DNA of 64,000 nt from CAIWHR01 sp963708855. Lineage in GTDB: Bacteria > Pseudomonadota > Gammaproteobacteria > Burkholderiales > Casimicrobiaceae. Below the pieces are notes generated by a model. The model did no database searches and had not been told where the DNA came from. It worked only from the letters and a program-made list of their open reading frames with translations. The stretch lies in NCBI GenBank assembly GCA_963708855.1, contig CAVPUM010000010.1, positions 1-64,000 on the forward strand, in the 5' to 3' direction. Each line of letters starts with the position of its first letter. The first letter of the stretch is position 1. Shown in pieces: positions 8,314 through 17,459 of this stretch. A program made the translations under genes and the position numbers.

Positions 8314-9357
8314 TCAGTCCGACGTGAAGATCGTCGCGAGCTTGTCCATGTTCTCGAGCGCCCGTCCGCAGCCGCGCACGACGCACGTGAGCGGATCGTC
8401 GGCGACGATCACCGGAAGCCCCGTCTCTTCCATCAGCAGGCGGTCGACATCCCGCAGCAGCGCACCGCCGCCGGTGAGCACCATGCCGCGTTCCGCGATG
8501 TCCGCGCCGAGCTCCGGCGGCGTGCGCTCGAGCGCGCTCTTCACCGCGGAGACGATGCTGTTCAGGGGGTCGGTGAGGGCTTCGAGGATCTCGTTGGAAG
8601 ACACCGTGAAACTGCGCGGAATGCCCTCGGCAAGATTGCGCCCCTTGACCTCCATCTCCTTCACCTCGGAGCCGGGAAAACCGGAACCGATGGTCTTCTT
8701 GATCAGCTCGGCCGTCGGTTCGCCGATCAGCATGCCGTAGTTGCGACGGATGTAATTGACGATCGCTTCGTCGAACTTGTCGCCGCCCACCCGCACGCTG
8801 CCGGAGTACACCATGCCACCCAGCGAGATCACGCCGACTTCCGTCGTGCCGCCCCCGATGTCGACGACCATCGATCCCGTCGCGTCGGAGATCGGCAGAT
8901 CGGCGCCGATCGCCGCGGCCATCGGCTCCTCGATCAGGTACACCTTGGATGCGCCGGCGCCCAGCGCGGACTCGCGAATGGCGCGGCGCTCGACCTGCGT
9001 CGAGCCGCAGGGCACGCAGATGATGATCCGCGGGGACGGCGAAAATAGTCGCGACTCGAGCACTCGCTTGATGAACTGCTTCAGCATCTGCTCGGTCACG
9101 GTGAAGTCGGCGATCACGCCGTCCTTCATCGGCCGGATCGCCGTGATGTTGCCCGGCGTGCGCCCCAGCATCTGCTTCGCGGCGAGACCGACTTCCTGGA
9201 TCACCCTCTTGCCGTTGGGTCCGCCTTCCTGACGGATCGCGACGACCGACGGCTCGTTCAGGACGATGCCCTTGCCGCGGACGTAGATCAGCGTGTTCGC
9301 GGTGCCGAGGTCGATCGCGAGATCGCTGGAGAAATAGCCCTTGAAAGACGCGAACAT
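8314..9357 (-). CDS. mreB: rod shape-determining protein MreB (actin homologue)
   Basis: A 347-residue cytoplasmic actin-like ATPase that forms membrane-bound filaments and positions wall synthesis. Phosphate-binding motifs are visible: DLGTANTLIYV at the N-terminus, VVDIGGGTTEVGVISL in the middle and the adenosine motif LTGGGALLRDVD near the C-terminus. The ATG at 9357 gives the conserved start (MFASFKGYFSSDLAIDLG); the frame is open far upstream but that part is not protein. It is the first gene of its operon and divergent from gatC. Confidence 0.96.
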   Translation of the reverse strand: MFASFKGYFSSDLAIDLGTANTLIYVRGKGIVLNEPSVVAIRQEGGPNGKRVIQEVGLAAKQMLGRTPGNITAIRPMKDGVIADFTVTEQMLKQFIKRVLESRLFSPSPRIIICVPCGSTQVERRAIRESALGAGASKVYLIEEPMAAAIGADLPISDATGSMVVDIGGGTTEVGVISLGGMVYSGSVRVGGDKFDEAIVNYIRRNYGMLIGEPTAELIKKTIGSGFPGSEVKEMEVKGRNLAEGIPRSFTVSSNEILEALTDPLNSIVSAVKSALERTPPELGADIAERGMVLTGGGALLRDVDRLLMEETGLPVIVADDPLTCVVRGCGRALENMDKLATIFTSD

Positions 9358-9606
9358 GTAAGCGATGGCCTGCGGCGGTGCGGAACGCGCGGACGAAGCG
9401 ACGGCCCGATGGTCAACGAGCAGCAGCCGCTGCTCGAAAATATGACAATATGATAACCTATTGTGCATTGCTCCAGCACTGATTTTGCGTGGTAATTCGC
9501 CTGTTTTGGGGTGCGCCGCGAGTCCGAACCTCACCGTCCGTTCGTCGGGAATTTGGCGCCGCCCGACCGGCCAGGAAGCGCCCCGTCCCGATGCCCGCCG
9601 TCCACC
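9358..9606. promoter_or_regulatory. divergent mreB/gatC promoter region
   Basis: This 249-base gap separates the divergent mreB and gatC operons. Its core (about 9435-9530) is clearly more AT-rich than the surroundings, with runs such as AAAATATGACAATATGATAA, as expected of promoter DNA. I could not place confident -35/-10 pairs on either strand. Confidence 0.5.
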
Positions 9607-9894
9607 ATGACCATCTCGCTCACTGACGTCTACCGGATCGCGCACCTCGCGCGCGTCCGGATCGACGCCGCGCATGCCGAAGAAGTGCGCACGAAGCTCA
9701 CCGCGATCTTCGGCTTGATCGACCAGCTCGCGGCCGTGGACACCGCGGGCGTCCTGCCGATGGCGCACGCGCAGGACTTGGCACTCCCGCTGCGCCCCGA
9801 CGCCGCCGACGAGCCGGACCTCTCTGTGCGCTACCAGAGCGTCGCGCCGGCGGTGGAGGACGGGTTGTACCTGGTGCCGAAGGTGCTCGAATAG
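9607..9894 (+). CDS. gatC: Asp-tRNA(Asn)/Glu-tRNA(Gln) amidotransferase subunit GatC
   Basis: A 95-residue GatC, the small subunit that clamps GatA to GatB in the complex that makes Gln-tRNA(Gln) or Asn-tRNA(Asn). The sequence shows DVYRIAHLARVRID, a helix containing IFGLIDQLAAVDTAGVLPM, and the C-terminal VEDGLYLVPKVLE; all are standard. The ATG at 9607 fits the family start. It is the first gene of gatCAB, with 16 bases to the gatA start. Confidence 0.93.
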   Translation: MTISLTDVYRIAHLARVRIDAAHAEEVRTKLTAIFGLIDQLAAVDTAGVLPMAHAQDLALPLRPDAADEPDLSVRYQSVAPAVEDGLYLVPKVLE

Positions 9895-9910
9895 GTGCTT
9901 GCATGAGGGC

Positions 9911-11393
9911 ATGACCGTGATCGACGCCTCCATTGCCGAGCTTGCGTCCGCGCTCCACGCGAGGCGCTTGTCCAGCGTCGAGCTGACGCAGGCCTCGCTC
10001 GACCGGATCGCCGCCCTCAACCCGGCGCTCAATGCCTTCATCACCGTCGACCCGGACCGGGCGCTCGCCGACGCGCGCTCGGCCGACGCAGCCATCGCCG
10101 CCGGGAACGCCGGTCCGCTGACCGGCATCCCCATCGCGCACAAGGACGTCCTGGTCACCGCGGGCATGCGCACCACCTGCGCGTCGCGGATGCTCGCGAA
10201 CTACACGTCGCCGTTCGACGCGCACGTCGTCGCGGCTCTCGCGCGCGCCGGCACCGTGCTGGTCGGCAAGACCAACATGGACGAGTTCGCGATGGGGTCG
10301 TCGAGCGAGACGTCCCATTTCGGCCCGGTGAAGAACCCGTGGCATCTCGACTACGTTCCCGGCGGCAGCTCCGGCGGCACGGCGGCCGCCGTGGCAGCGC
10401 GACTGGTGCCGGGGGGGACCGGCACCGATACCGGCGGTTCGATCCGTCAGCCGGCGGCCCTGTCCGGCGTCTGCGGACTGAAACCGACCTACGGCGTGTG
10501 CTCGCGCTACGGGCTCGTCGCCTTCGCCTCGAGCCTCGACCAGGCCGGACCTTTCGCCCGCACGGCGCAGGACCTGGCTCTGCTGCTGAACACGATGGCC
10601 GGGCACGACCCGCGCGACTCGACGTCGCTGCCCCGCCCGGCCGAGGATTACACGCGCCCGCTGGCCCGGGAGGCTGGCAGCAGACCGCTGGCCGGAATCA
10701 CGATCGGCCTCCCCGGCGAATACTTCGGCGCCGGAATCGACCCGGACGTCGTGATGGCGATCAACGACGCGCTCGTCGAACTGCGCAAGCTCGGCGCCGC
10801 GACCGTCGATCTCGCGCTGCCGAACGTGAAGCTGTCCATCCCGGTGTACTACGTGATCGCCCCGGCCGAAGCGTCGTCGAATCTGTCGCGCTTCGACGGC
10901 GTCCGGTACGGCCACCGCGCGGCCGCGTACGCCGACCTGACGGAGATGTACGAGAAGACCCGGGCCGAAGGCTTCGGTGCCGAGGTCAAGCGCCGGATCC
11001 TCGTCGGCACCTACGTGCTGTCGCATGGCTACTACGACGCCTATTACCTCAAGGCACAGCAGGTGCGGCGGCTCATTGCCGATGATTTTCGTCGCGCTTA
11101 CGAGAAATGCGACCTGATCGCCGGCCCGACCGCGCCCACGTCCGCGTTCCGGATCGGCGCCAACAGCGACGACCCGGTGAAAATGTATCTCAACGACATC
11201 TTCACGATTGCCGCGAACCTGACGGGAGCACCGGCGTTGTCGATTCCCTGCGGCTTCGACCGGGCACGGCCTGCCGATCGGGCTGCAGCTCCAGGGGCCC
11301 GCCTTCACGGAGGCGAAGCTGCTCGACATCGCGCACCGGTTCCAGCAGGCGACGGACTGGCACAAGCGCGTTCCCGCGATGGCGACGGCATGA
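9911..11393 (+). CDS. gatA: amidotransferase subunit GatA (one-base frameshift near 3' end)
   Basis: The amidase subunit that releases ammonia from glutamine. The amidase signature is intact: the catalytic Lys in IAHKDVLVT, the cis-Ser region PGGSSGGTAAAVAA and the nucleophile Ser in GTDTGGSIRQPA. Near 11262 one extra G in the run CCGGGCAC shifts the frame. Read straight through, the frame runs into gatB. Removing one base restores the normal end (GLPIGLQLQGP, then ...WHKRVPAMATA and TGA at 11391-11393). The span is 1483 bases, a multiple of three plus one, giving 493 residues after correction. The stop overlaps the gatB start as ATGA. Confidence 0.9.
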
Positions 11394-12841
11394 AGTGGGA
11401 AATCGTCATCGGGCTCGAAACCCACGCCCAGCTCTCGACGGCGTCGAAGATCTTTTCCGGCGCGTCGACCGCGTTCGGCGCGGCCCCGAACACGCAGGCC
11501 TGCGCCGTGGACATCGCGCTGCCCGGCGTGCTCCCGGTCCTCAATCGCGGCGCCGTCGAGCGCGCCATACGGTTCGGGCTGGCCGTCGGCGCGACGATCA
11601 ACCGGCGGAGCGTGTTCGCGCGCAAGAACTACTTCTACCCCGATTTGCCGAAGGGCTACCAGATCTCGCAATACGAAATTCCCGTCGTGCAAGGCGGGTC
11701 GCTGGCCATTGTGACGGCGCAGGGCGAGAAGACCATCCGGCTCACCCGCGCGCACCTCGAGGAAGACGCCGGCAAGAGCCTGCACGAGGACTACCACGGC
11801 ATGACGGGCATCGACCTCAACCGCGCCGGGACGCCGCTGCTCGAGATCGTCACGGAACCCGACCTGCGCGGTGCCGCCGAGGCGGTGGCCTATGCCAAGG
11901 CGCTGCACACGCTGGTCAAGTGGATCGGCATCTGCGACGGCAACATGCAGGAAGGCAGCTTTCGTTGCGACGCCAACGTCTCGGTGCGGCCGGAAGGAGA
12001 AACGAAGCTCGGCACCCGCTGCGAGATCAAGAACCTCAACAGCTTCCGCTTCATGCAGCAGGCGATCGACTTCGAGGTGCGCCGCCAGATCGAGCTGATC
12101 GGCGAAGGCGGCACCGTCGTCCAGGAGACGCGGCTGTTCGACCCCGAACGCGGCGAGACGCGGACGATGCGGAGCAAGGAAGACGCGCAGGACTACCGCT
12201 ACTTTCCGGATCCCGACCTGCCGCCGCTTGCGATCGACGACGCGTGGATCGAGCGCGTGCGCGCCGGGATGCCCGAGCTGCCAGCCGCGATGCAGGGGCG
12301 CTTCGCCGCGCAGTATGCGCTTCCCGCGCAGGACGCCGCCGCGCTCACCGCCGACCGCGAGACCGCCGGCTATTTCGAGGCGACCGTGGCCGCGCTCGCG
12401 GGACCCGCAGACAAGGGCGGCAAGCTCGTCGCCAATTGGATGCTCGGTGAAGTGGCCGCGGCGCTCAATAAGAGCGAACAGGACATCGGACAGGCACCGG
12501 TCGGCGCGAACCGGCTCGCCGCGTTGTTGCGCCGCATCGGCGACGGCACGATCTCCGGCAAGATCGCCAAGGACGTCTTCGACGCGATGTGGGCAGGCGA
12601 GCACGGCGGGGACGCCGATGCGATCATCGCCGCCAAAGGACTGGTGCAGATTTCCGATGGCGGTGCCATCGAGAAGATCGTCGACGACGTGCTGGCCGCC
12701 AACGCGGGAATCGTCGCCGAGTTCCGCGCCGGCAAGGAGAAGGCCTTCCATTCGCTCGTCGGCAAGGCGATGGCCGCCACCAAGGGCAAGGCCGACCCGG
12801 CGAAGGTCAACGCGACGCTGAGGCGGAAGCTCGCGAGCTGA
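11390..12841 (+). CDS. gatB: amidotransferase subunit GatB
   Basis: A 483-residue GatB, which binds the mischarged tRNA and phosphorylates the acyl group. The N-terminal signature MKWEIVIGLETHAQL is canonical. FYPDLPKGYQISQYE and the GatB motif DLNRAGTPLLEIVTEPD follow. The C-terminal YqeY-like tail domain (about residues 340-480) ends with ATLRRKLAS. The ATG overlaps the corrected gatA stop by 4 bases. Because of the gatA frameshift the sequence as given has no stop between gatA and gatB; this should not be read as a natural fusion. Confidence 0.94.
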   Translation: MKWEIVIGLETHAQLSTASKIFSGASTAFGAAPNTQACAVDIALPGVLPVLNRGAVERAIRFGLAVGATINRRSVFARKNYFYPDLPKGYQISQYEIPVVQGGSLAIVTAQGEKTIRLTRAHLEEDAGKSLHEDYHGMTGIDLNRAGTPLLEIVTEPDLRGAAEAVAYAKALHTLVKWIGICDGNMQEGSFRCDANVSVRPEGETKLGTRCEIKNLNSFRFMQQAIDFEVRRQIELIGEGGTVVQETRLFDPERGETRTMRSKEDAQDYRYFPDPDLPPLAIDDAWIERVRAGMPELPAAMQGRFAAQYALPAQDAAALTADRETAGYFEATVAALAGPADKGGKLVANWMLGEVAAALNKSEQDIGQAPVGANRLAALLRRIGDGTISGKIAKDVFDAMWAGEHGGDADAIIAAKGLVQISDGGAIEKIVDDVLAANAGIVAEFRAGKEKAFHSLVGKAMAATKGKADPAKVNATLRRKLAS

Positions 12842-12880
12842 CCGGACCCCGGCCGCAGTCGGGGTGCGCGCCGCGGTCAG
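12838..12880. terminator. long hairpin spanning the convergent gatB and dsrE-like stops
   Basis: The outer arms CTGACCG (12838-12844) and CGGTCAG (12874-12880) enclose a second stem, ACCCCG (12846-12851) with CGGGGT (12860-12865). The structure covers both stop codons of two convergent genes, the usual place for a bidirectional terminator. There is no clear T-run. Confidence 0.45.
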
Positions 12881-13154
12881 GGCTTGATGTAGGCGAACTG
12901 CTCCCTTGCCTGCAGGTTGGCGATGCGCACGACACCGGACGGCGTGAAGGTCGGTCCGAGAATGAACTGCTCCTTCTTCAGGCTGCGGTTCCTGAGGGTG
13001 ATCTCGCAGATCTCGAACGCCACGCCGCGCGCCGAAAGGTCGCTGACCAGCGCGGCAAACTCCTGGTTGTTGCCGGTCTTCGCGCCCTCCATGAGGAAGT
13101 CCACCCCCTCCGCGTGGGCCACCGGCGACGATCTTCGCCTTGGGGGTCGGGCAT
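12877..13154 (-). CDS. DsrE-like family protein (two one-base frameshifts)
   Basis: The C-terminal 80 residues read cleanly and look like the DsrE/sulfur-relay-like fold: VDFLMEGAKT, ARGVAFEICEITLRN with a conserved-type Cys, and the ending PSGVVRIANLQAREQFAYIKP. Upstream the frame breaks twice, at a CCCCC run (about 13141-13147) and at a CGG (about 13124). The span from the ATG at 13154 is 278 bases, two more than 92 codons, so two single-base insertions would restore a 91-residue protein starting MPDPKAKIV. That is shorter than usual for the family, so the start could be wrong. It is downstream of ettA on the same strand. The function is unknown; sulfur transfer is only a family association. 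Confidence 0.55.
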
Positions 13155-13181
13155 GTCTCTTGGGGCGGGAATGGCGCTCGG

Positions 13182-14846
13182 TCACTGCATCAGCGCCTTG
13201 TACCTGATCCGGTGCGGCCGCGCGCCCTCCTCGCCCAGGCGCCGCTTCTTGTCCGCTTCGTATTCCTGGTAGTTGCCCTCGAAGAACGACCACTGCGAGT
13301 CGCCCTCGGCGGCGAGAATGTGCGTCGCGATCCGGTCGAGGAACCAGCGATCGTGCGAGATCACGAGCACGCTGCCGGCGAATTCGGCCAGCGCGTCCTC
13401 GAGCGCGCGCAGCGTCTCGACGTCGAGATCGTTCGACGGCTCGTCGAGCAGCAGCACATTGCCGCCCTTGAGCAGCGTCGCGGCGAGATGCAGCCTGCCA
13501 CGCTCGCCGCCGGACAGCGCCCCGACAATCTTCTGCTGGTCTCCGCCCTTGAAATTGAATCGGCCGAGATAGGCGCGCGACGGCATCTCGAAGCGGCCGA
13601 CCGTGAGGATGTCCTGTCCGCCGGAGATCGCCTCCCACACCGTCTTGTCGTTGGGCAGCGATTCGCGCGTCTGGTCGACGACCGCGAGCCGCACCGTCGA
13701 CCCGATCGCAATCGTGCCCTGGTCGGGCTTGTCCTGGCCCGTGATCATCCGGAACAGCGTCGACTTGCCGGCGCCGTTGGGCCCGATGATCCCGACGATC
13801 GCCCCGGCCGGCACGCTGAACGACAGGTGGTCGATGAGCAGGCGCTTGCCGTAGCCCTTGCTCACGTCCTTGAACTCGATGACCGCGTCCCCCAGACGCT
13901 CGGCGACGGGAATGAAGATCTCCTGCGTCTCGTTGCGCTGCTGGTGCTCATAGGACGAAAGCTCCTCGAAGCGGGCGATGCGCGCCTTGCCCTTCGCCTG
14001 CCGCCCTTTGGCATTTTGCCGCACCCACTCCAGCTCCTTCTGCATCGCCCTGATGCGGGCGGCCTCCTGCTTCGCCTCGGCTTGCAGTCGGGCTTCCTTC
14101 TGCTCCAGCCACGAGCTGTAGTTGCCCTTCCACGGGATGCCATAGCCGCGGTCGAGCTCGAGTATCCACTCCGCCGCGTTGTCCAGGAAGTACCGGTCGT
14201 GCGTCACGGCGATCACGGTGCCCGGGAAGCGCAGCAGGAATTGCTCGAGCCACTCGACGCTCTCGGCGTCGAGATGGTTCGTGGGCTCGTCCAGCAGCAG
14301 CATGTCCGGCTTCGAAAGCAGCAGTCGGCACAGCGCCACGCGCCGTTTCTCTCCGCCCGAGAGATTGGCGACCTTGGCGTCCCACGGCGGAAGGCGCAAC
14401 GCATCGGCCGCGATTTCCATCTGCAGCTCCGTGTCCGCGCCGGAGGTGGCGATGATGGCTTCGTATTTGGCCTGCTCGGCCGCGAGCCGGTCGAAGTCGG
14501 CGTCGGGCTCGGCGTACGCGGCGTAGATCTCGTCGAGTCGCGCCTTCGCGCCGAAAATCTCGGACAACCCCTCTTCGACCGTCGCGCGCACGGTTTGCGC
14601 CGGGTCGAGCTGCGGCTCCTGCGGCAGGAAGCCGATGCGCATGTTCGGCATCGGCACCGCTTCGCCGTCGAATTCCTTGTCCTCCCCGGCCATGATGCGC
14701 AGCAGGCTCGACTTGCCGGAGCCGTTCAGCCCGAGCACGCCGATCTTGGCTCCCGGGAAGAACGAAAGCGAGATGTCCTTGAGGATGACACGCTTGGGGG
14801 GGACGATCTTCCCCACGCGATTCATCGTGTAAACGTATTGAGCCAT
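13182..14846 (-). CDS. ettA: energy-dependent translational throttle protein EttA (ABC-F)
   Basis: A 554-residue soluble ABC-F protein with two ATPase domains and no membrane part, the normal EttA length. Both Walker A motifs (GLNGSGKSS and GPNGAGKST) are intact, as are both signatures (LSGGEKRRVALCRLLL and LSGGERGRLHLAATLL) and both DEP(T/S)NDLD/NHLD Walker B regions. The linker contains the arm-like ELEWVRQNAKGRQAKGKAR segment. EttA binds the ribosomal E site and gates the first peptide bond according to ATP/ADP ratio. The start MAQYVYTMNRVGK matches the family. The frame is intact, unlike several neighbours. Confidence 0.94.
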   Translation of the reverse strand: MAQYVYTMNRVGKIVPPKRVILKDISLSFFPGAKIGVLGLNGSGKSSLLRIMAGEDKEFDGEAVPMPNMRIGFLPQEPQLDPAQTVRATVEEGLSEIFGAKARLDEIYAAYAEPDADFDRLAAEQAKYEAIIATSGADTELQMEIAADALRLPPWDAKVANLSGGEKRRVALCRLLLSKPDMLLLDEPTNHLDAESVEWLEQFLLRFPGTVIAVTHDRYFLDNAAEWILELDRGYGIPWKGNYSSWLEQKEARLQAEAKQEAARIRAMQKELEWVRQNAKGRQAKGKARIARFEELSSYEHQQRNETQEIFIPVAERLGDAVIEFKDVSKGYGKRLLIDHLSFSVPAGAIVGIIGPNGAGKSTLFRMITGQDKPDQGTIAIGSTVRLAVVDQTRESLPNDKTVWEAISGGQDILTVGRFEMPSRAYLGRFNFKGGDQQKIVGALSGGERGRLHLAATLLKGGNVLLLDEPSNDLDVETLRALEDALAEFAGSVLVISHDRWFLDRIATHILAAEGDSQWSFFEGNYQEYEADKKRRLGEEGARPHRIRYKALMQ

Positions 14847-15020
14847 GGTTTGCCGACGCGGTCCGCAGAAGTGTGGGCCGCATTATCGCAGGCGGAGAAC
14901 CAGGGCGGTTCCATTTCGCGCCCGGGCGCACGCCCGACGCTGCGAATGCGGAATCGCTCTCCGCGAGAGGACGCCGGAGCCGGCCTGCGGGCCGACGGCG
15001 CAGTTGCCGGTAGCGCCCCG

Positions 15021-15761
15021 CTATTTCTTGCCCGTGCCCGGCACCGGGACGACCGCGGCGGCGCCTGCGTTTGCGGTGGACGCGGGCTTGGTCGGAGCCT
15101 TGGCAGCGACGAGCTCCCGCCAGCGTTGCTTGTCGGCGTCGTACTTGGCAGTGATCATCGCCGTCTCGCGCTTTTTCTGGGCGATCACGTCCGCCTGGCG
15201 CGCCAATTCGAGCTCGATGCTCTCGAGCTCGCGGTTGAGTACGGCAACCACCGGCTTGCCCTCGGACTCGGCCTTCATGGCCTCGATGTCGACCTTGCGC
15301 CTGTTGAGCTGTTCGCTGAACGCCTGCGCCGACAGGATGACGTTGTTGATGGTCTGCAGCGAGCGGCTGCGCGCGAGGTCGATCTCGGCCTCGCTGGTGT
15401 ACGAGGAAACGAGCGCACGATCGCGGCGGGCGATTTCTTCCTGGGCTCGCGCCGCCTCCCGTTTGCGCTCGGCCTCCTGCTCCAGCGCCTGGCGCTGGTC
15501 CGGCGTGAGCGCCTTGTCGGTCTTCTTGACCGAGACACCTTGCTTGTTGAGCTCGACGCTGGCCTTGTCCACGGCGTCCGGCGGCATCTTGTCCGTATAG
15601 TGGACGACGCCCTTTTCATCGACCCACTTGTACATCGCGGCGTGCGCCTCGCCTGCGCCGGCCAGGAGCATCGCGATGGCGAGCATAGCGACCGTCAGGG
15701 CGGATCCCGCGCGAGGCTCGTCGCCCCGGCCAATCCACCGCGGTACCGTCGCCGCCTGCAT
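15021..15761 (-). CDS. secreted DUF4124 protein with coiled coil
   Basis: A hydrophobic signal segment (VAMLAIAMLLAGAGEAHA, with cleavage likely after AHA) is followed by the DUF4124 motif MYKWVDEKGVVHYTDKMPPD. A long Glu/Arg/Ala/Gln-rich helix then predicts a coiled coil (about residues 95-215 of the precursor). The tail is Ala/Pro/Gly-rich. Export to the periplasm is likely; the role is unknown, though DUF4124 domains are common in betaproteobacterial envelope proteins. The ATG at 15761 was chosen, but a TTG nine bases after AAGGAG lies a few codons upstream and may be the real start. Confidence 0.75.
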   Translation of the reverse strand: MQAATVPRWIGRGDEPRAGSALTVAMLAIAMLLAGAGEAHAAMYKWVDEKGVVHYTDKMPPDAVDKASVELNKQGVSVKKTDKALTPDQRQALEQEAERKREAARAQEEIARRDRALVSSYTSEAEIDLARSRSLQTINNVILSAQAFSEQLNRRKVDIEAMKAESEGKPVVAVLNRELESIELELARQADVIAQKKRETAMITAKYDADKQRWRELVAAKAPTKPASTANAGAAAVVPVPGTGKK

Positions 15762-15860
15762 TTCGCACACTGCCAACAAGGCCGTCTCCTTTTGCTGTTT
15801 GGACGCCTGCCGCCATCGCGGGTTCCGCATGTCCCGGCCGCACGCCGCGCCGGTGCGATC

Positions 15861-16524
15861 TCAGCTCACGCCATATCGCGCACGGTAATCCGCCACGGCC
15901 GGCCCGGCGGCCGTCAACGCAGGCCGCCCCGCGATGAAGCGCATCAGATCGTCGAGCGTCGCTATGGCCACCACGGGTATTCCATAGGCGTCACGCACTT
16001 CCTGCACGCCGGACTTCTCGCCCGTCCCGCGTTCCATCCGGTCCAGCGCAATCAGCACGCCCGCCGGCTCGGCCCCGTGAGCGCGGATCAGGTCCACCGA
16101 TTCGCGCACCGAGGTCCCGGCCGAGATGACGTCGTCGACGATCAGCACGCGCCCGCGCCAGCGCCGCACCGACGACATCGCCGCCTTCGCCGTGGTCCTT
16201 GGTCTCCTTGCGGTTGAAGCTGAATGGCAAATTGTGCCCTTTTTCGGCAAGTGCGATCGCCGCCGCCGCCGCCAGCGTGATCCCCTTGTACGCTGGTCCG
16301 AAAAGCTGGTCGAAGGCCACGCCCGAGGCCAGCGCCGCCTCGGCGTAGAAGCGCCCGAGCCGGCGCAGACTCTCGCCGTCGTTGAACAAGCCCGCGTTGA
16401 AAAAGTAGGGGGTCCGGCGTCCGGCCTTGGTGATGAATTCACCGAACCGGAGCACGTCACGTGCCAGCGCGAAGGCGAGGAAATCCTGGCGAAAGTCGGT
16501 CAAGGCGGACTCTGACGGCGCCAT
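15861..16524 (-). CDS. pyrE: orotate phosphoribosyltransferase (one-base frameshift)
   Basis: PyrE joins orotate to PRPP in pyrimidine synthesis. The N-terminal part reads FGEFITKAGRRTPYFFNAGLF, LFGPAYKGITLAAAAAIALA and FNRKETKDHGEGG, the family's flexible-loop motif. The PRPP-binding motif VLIVDDVISAGTSVRESV lies in a second frame. The break is near 16150 in a GCGGGCGCG run. The total span of 664 bases is 221 codons plus one base, so one inserted base explains it and gives 220 residues. The ATG at 16524 fits the family start. The gene is divergent from xthA. Confidence 0.88.
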
Positions 16525-16673
16525 GCCGACGATTATACGCCGGCACACCTCGCGCCCGAGGCGTGGCCACCCGTTCGCGAGCACGGCAGGCCGTGAGCGG
16601 TCGGGGCGCTTCCACGGCCGTGTAAACTCGCCGCTTTCGCAAAATGCGGGGCGTGCGCTTCGCTCCGGTCACC

Positions 16674-17452
16674 GTGCGCATCATCACCGTCAACGTCAAC
16701 GGCATTCGCTCGTCCGAGCGCCGCGGCTTCTCCCGCTGGCTCGCCCGCGCGGAACCCTGGGACGTCGTATGCCTGCAGGAGATAAAGGCGACGCAGGACG
16801 ACATTCCGCGTTCGCTCAAGGCGCCCCGCGCGTCGCACGCGGCGTTCCTGCCGGCGGAGCGCAAGGGCTACAGCGGCGTCGCGATCTACGCCAAACGCTG
16901 CGCCCCGGATCGTCGCCGGGTTCGGCTGCCGCGAGTTCGACGCCGAGGGACGCTATCTCGAAGCCCACTTCGCCGAGCTGACGGTCGTGAGCGTCTACCT
17001 GCCGTCGGGCTCCAGCGGGCCGCACCGGCAGGCGTCGAAGTTCCGCTTTCTGGAGGCGTTCCTGCCGCACCTCGCGCAGCTGCGCAAGCGAAAGCGCGAG
17101 ATCGTGCTCTGCGGCGACTGGAACATCGCGCACCGCGAGATCGACCTGAAGAACTGGCGCGCCAACCGGCAAGAACTCCGGCTTCCTGCCCGAGGAGCGG
17201 GAGTGGCTCACCCGCGTGTTCGACGACCTGGGCTTCGTCGACGTGTTCCGCCGCATCGATCCGCGGCCCGACCGGTACACCTGGTGGTCGAACCGCGGTG
17301 AGGCCTGGGCGAAGAATGTCGGCTGGAGGATCGACTACCAGATCGCAACACCCGGCATCGCCGCCAGGGCGAAGGCGGCGGCGATCTACACGAACCGGCG
17401 GTTTTCCGATCACGCGCCCCTGGTGATCGATTACGACTACGCACTCCGGTGA
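16674..17452 (+). CDS. xthA: exodeoxyribonuclease III (two one-base frameshifts)
   Basis: A member of the exonuclease III/AP endonuclease family (DNA base-excision repair). Successive frames give VRIITVNVNGIRS, then VCLQEIKATQDD with the metal-binding Glu, then LCGDWNIAHREIDLKNW, then the C-terminal NVGWRIDYQIATP and RFSDHAPLVIDYDY with the catalytic Asp-His. The breaks are near 16900 and near 17170 (an extra C in CCGGCAAG). The span of 779 bases is two over a multiple of three, giving 258 residues once corrected. The GTG at 16674 gives the usual start; an in-frame ATG at 16644 is possible. Confidence 0.88.
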
Positions 17453-17459
17453 ATGCCGA

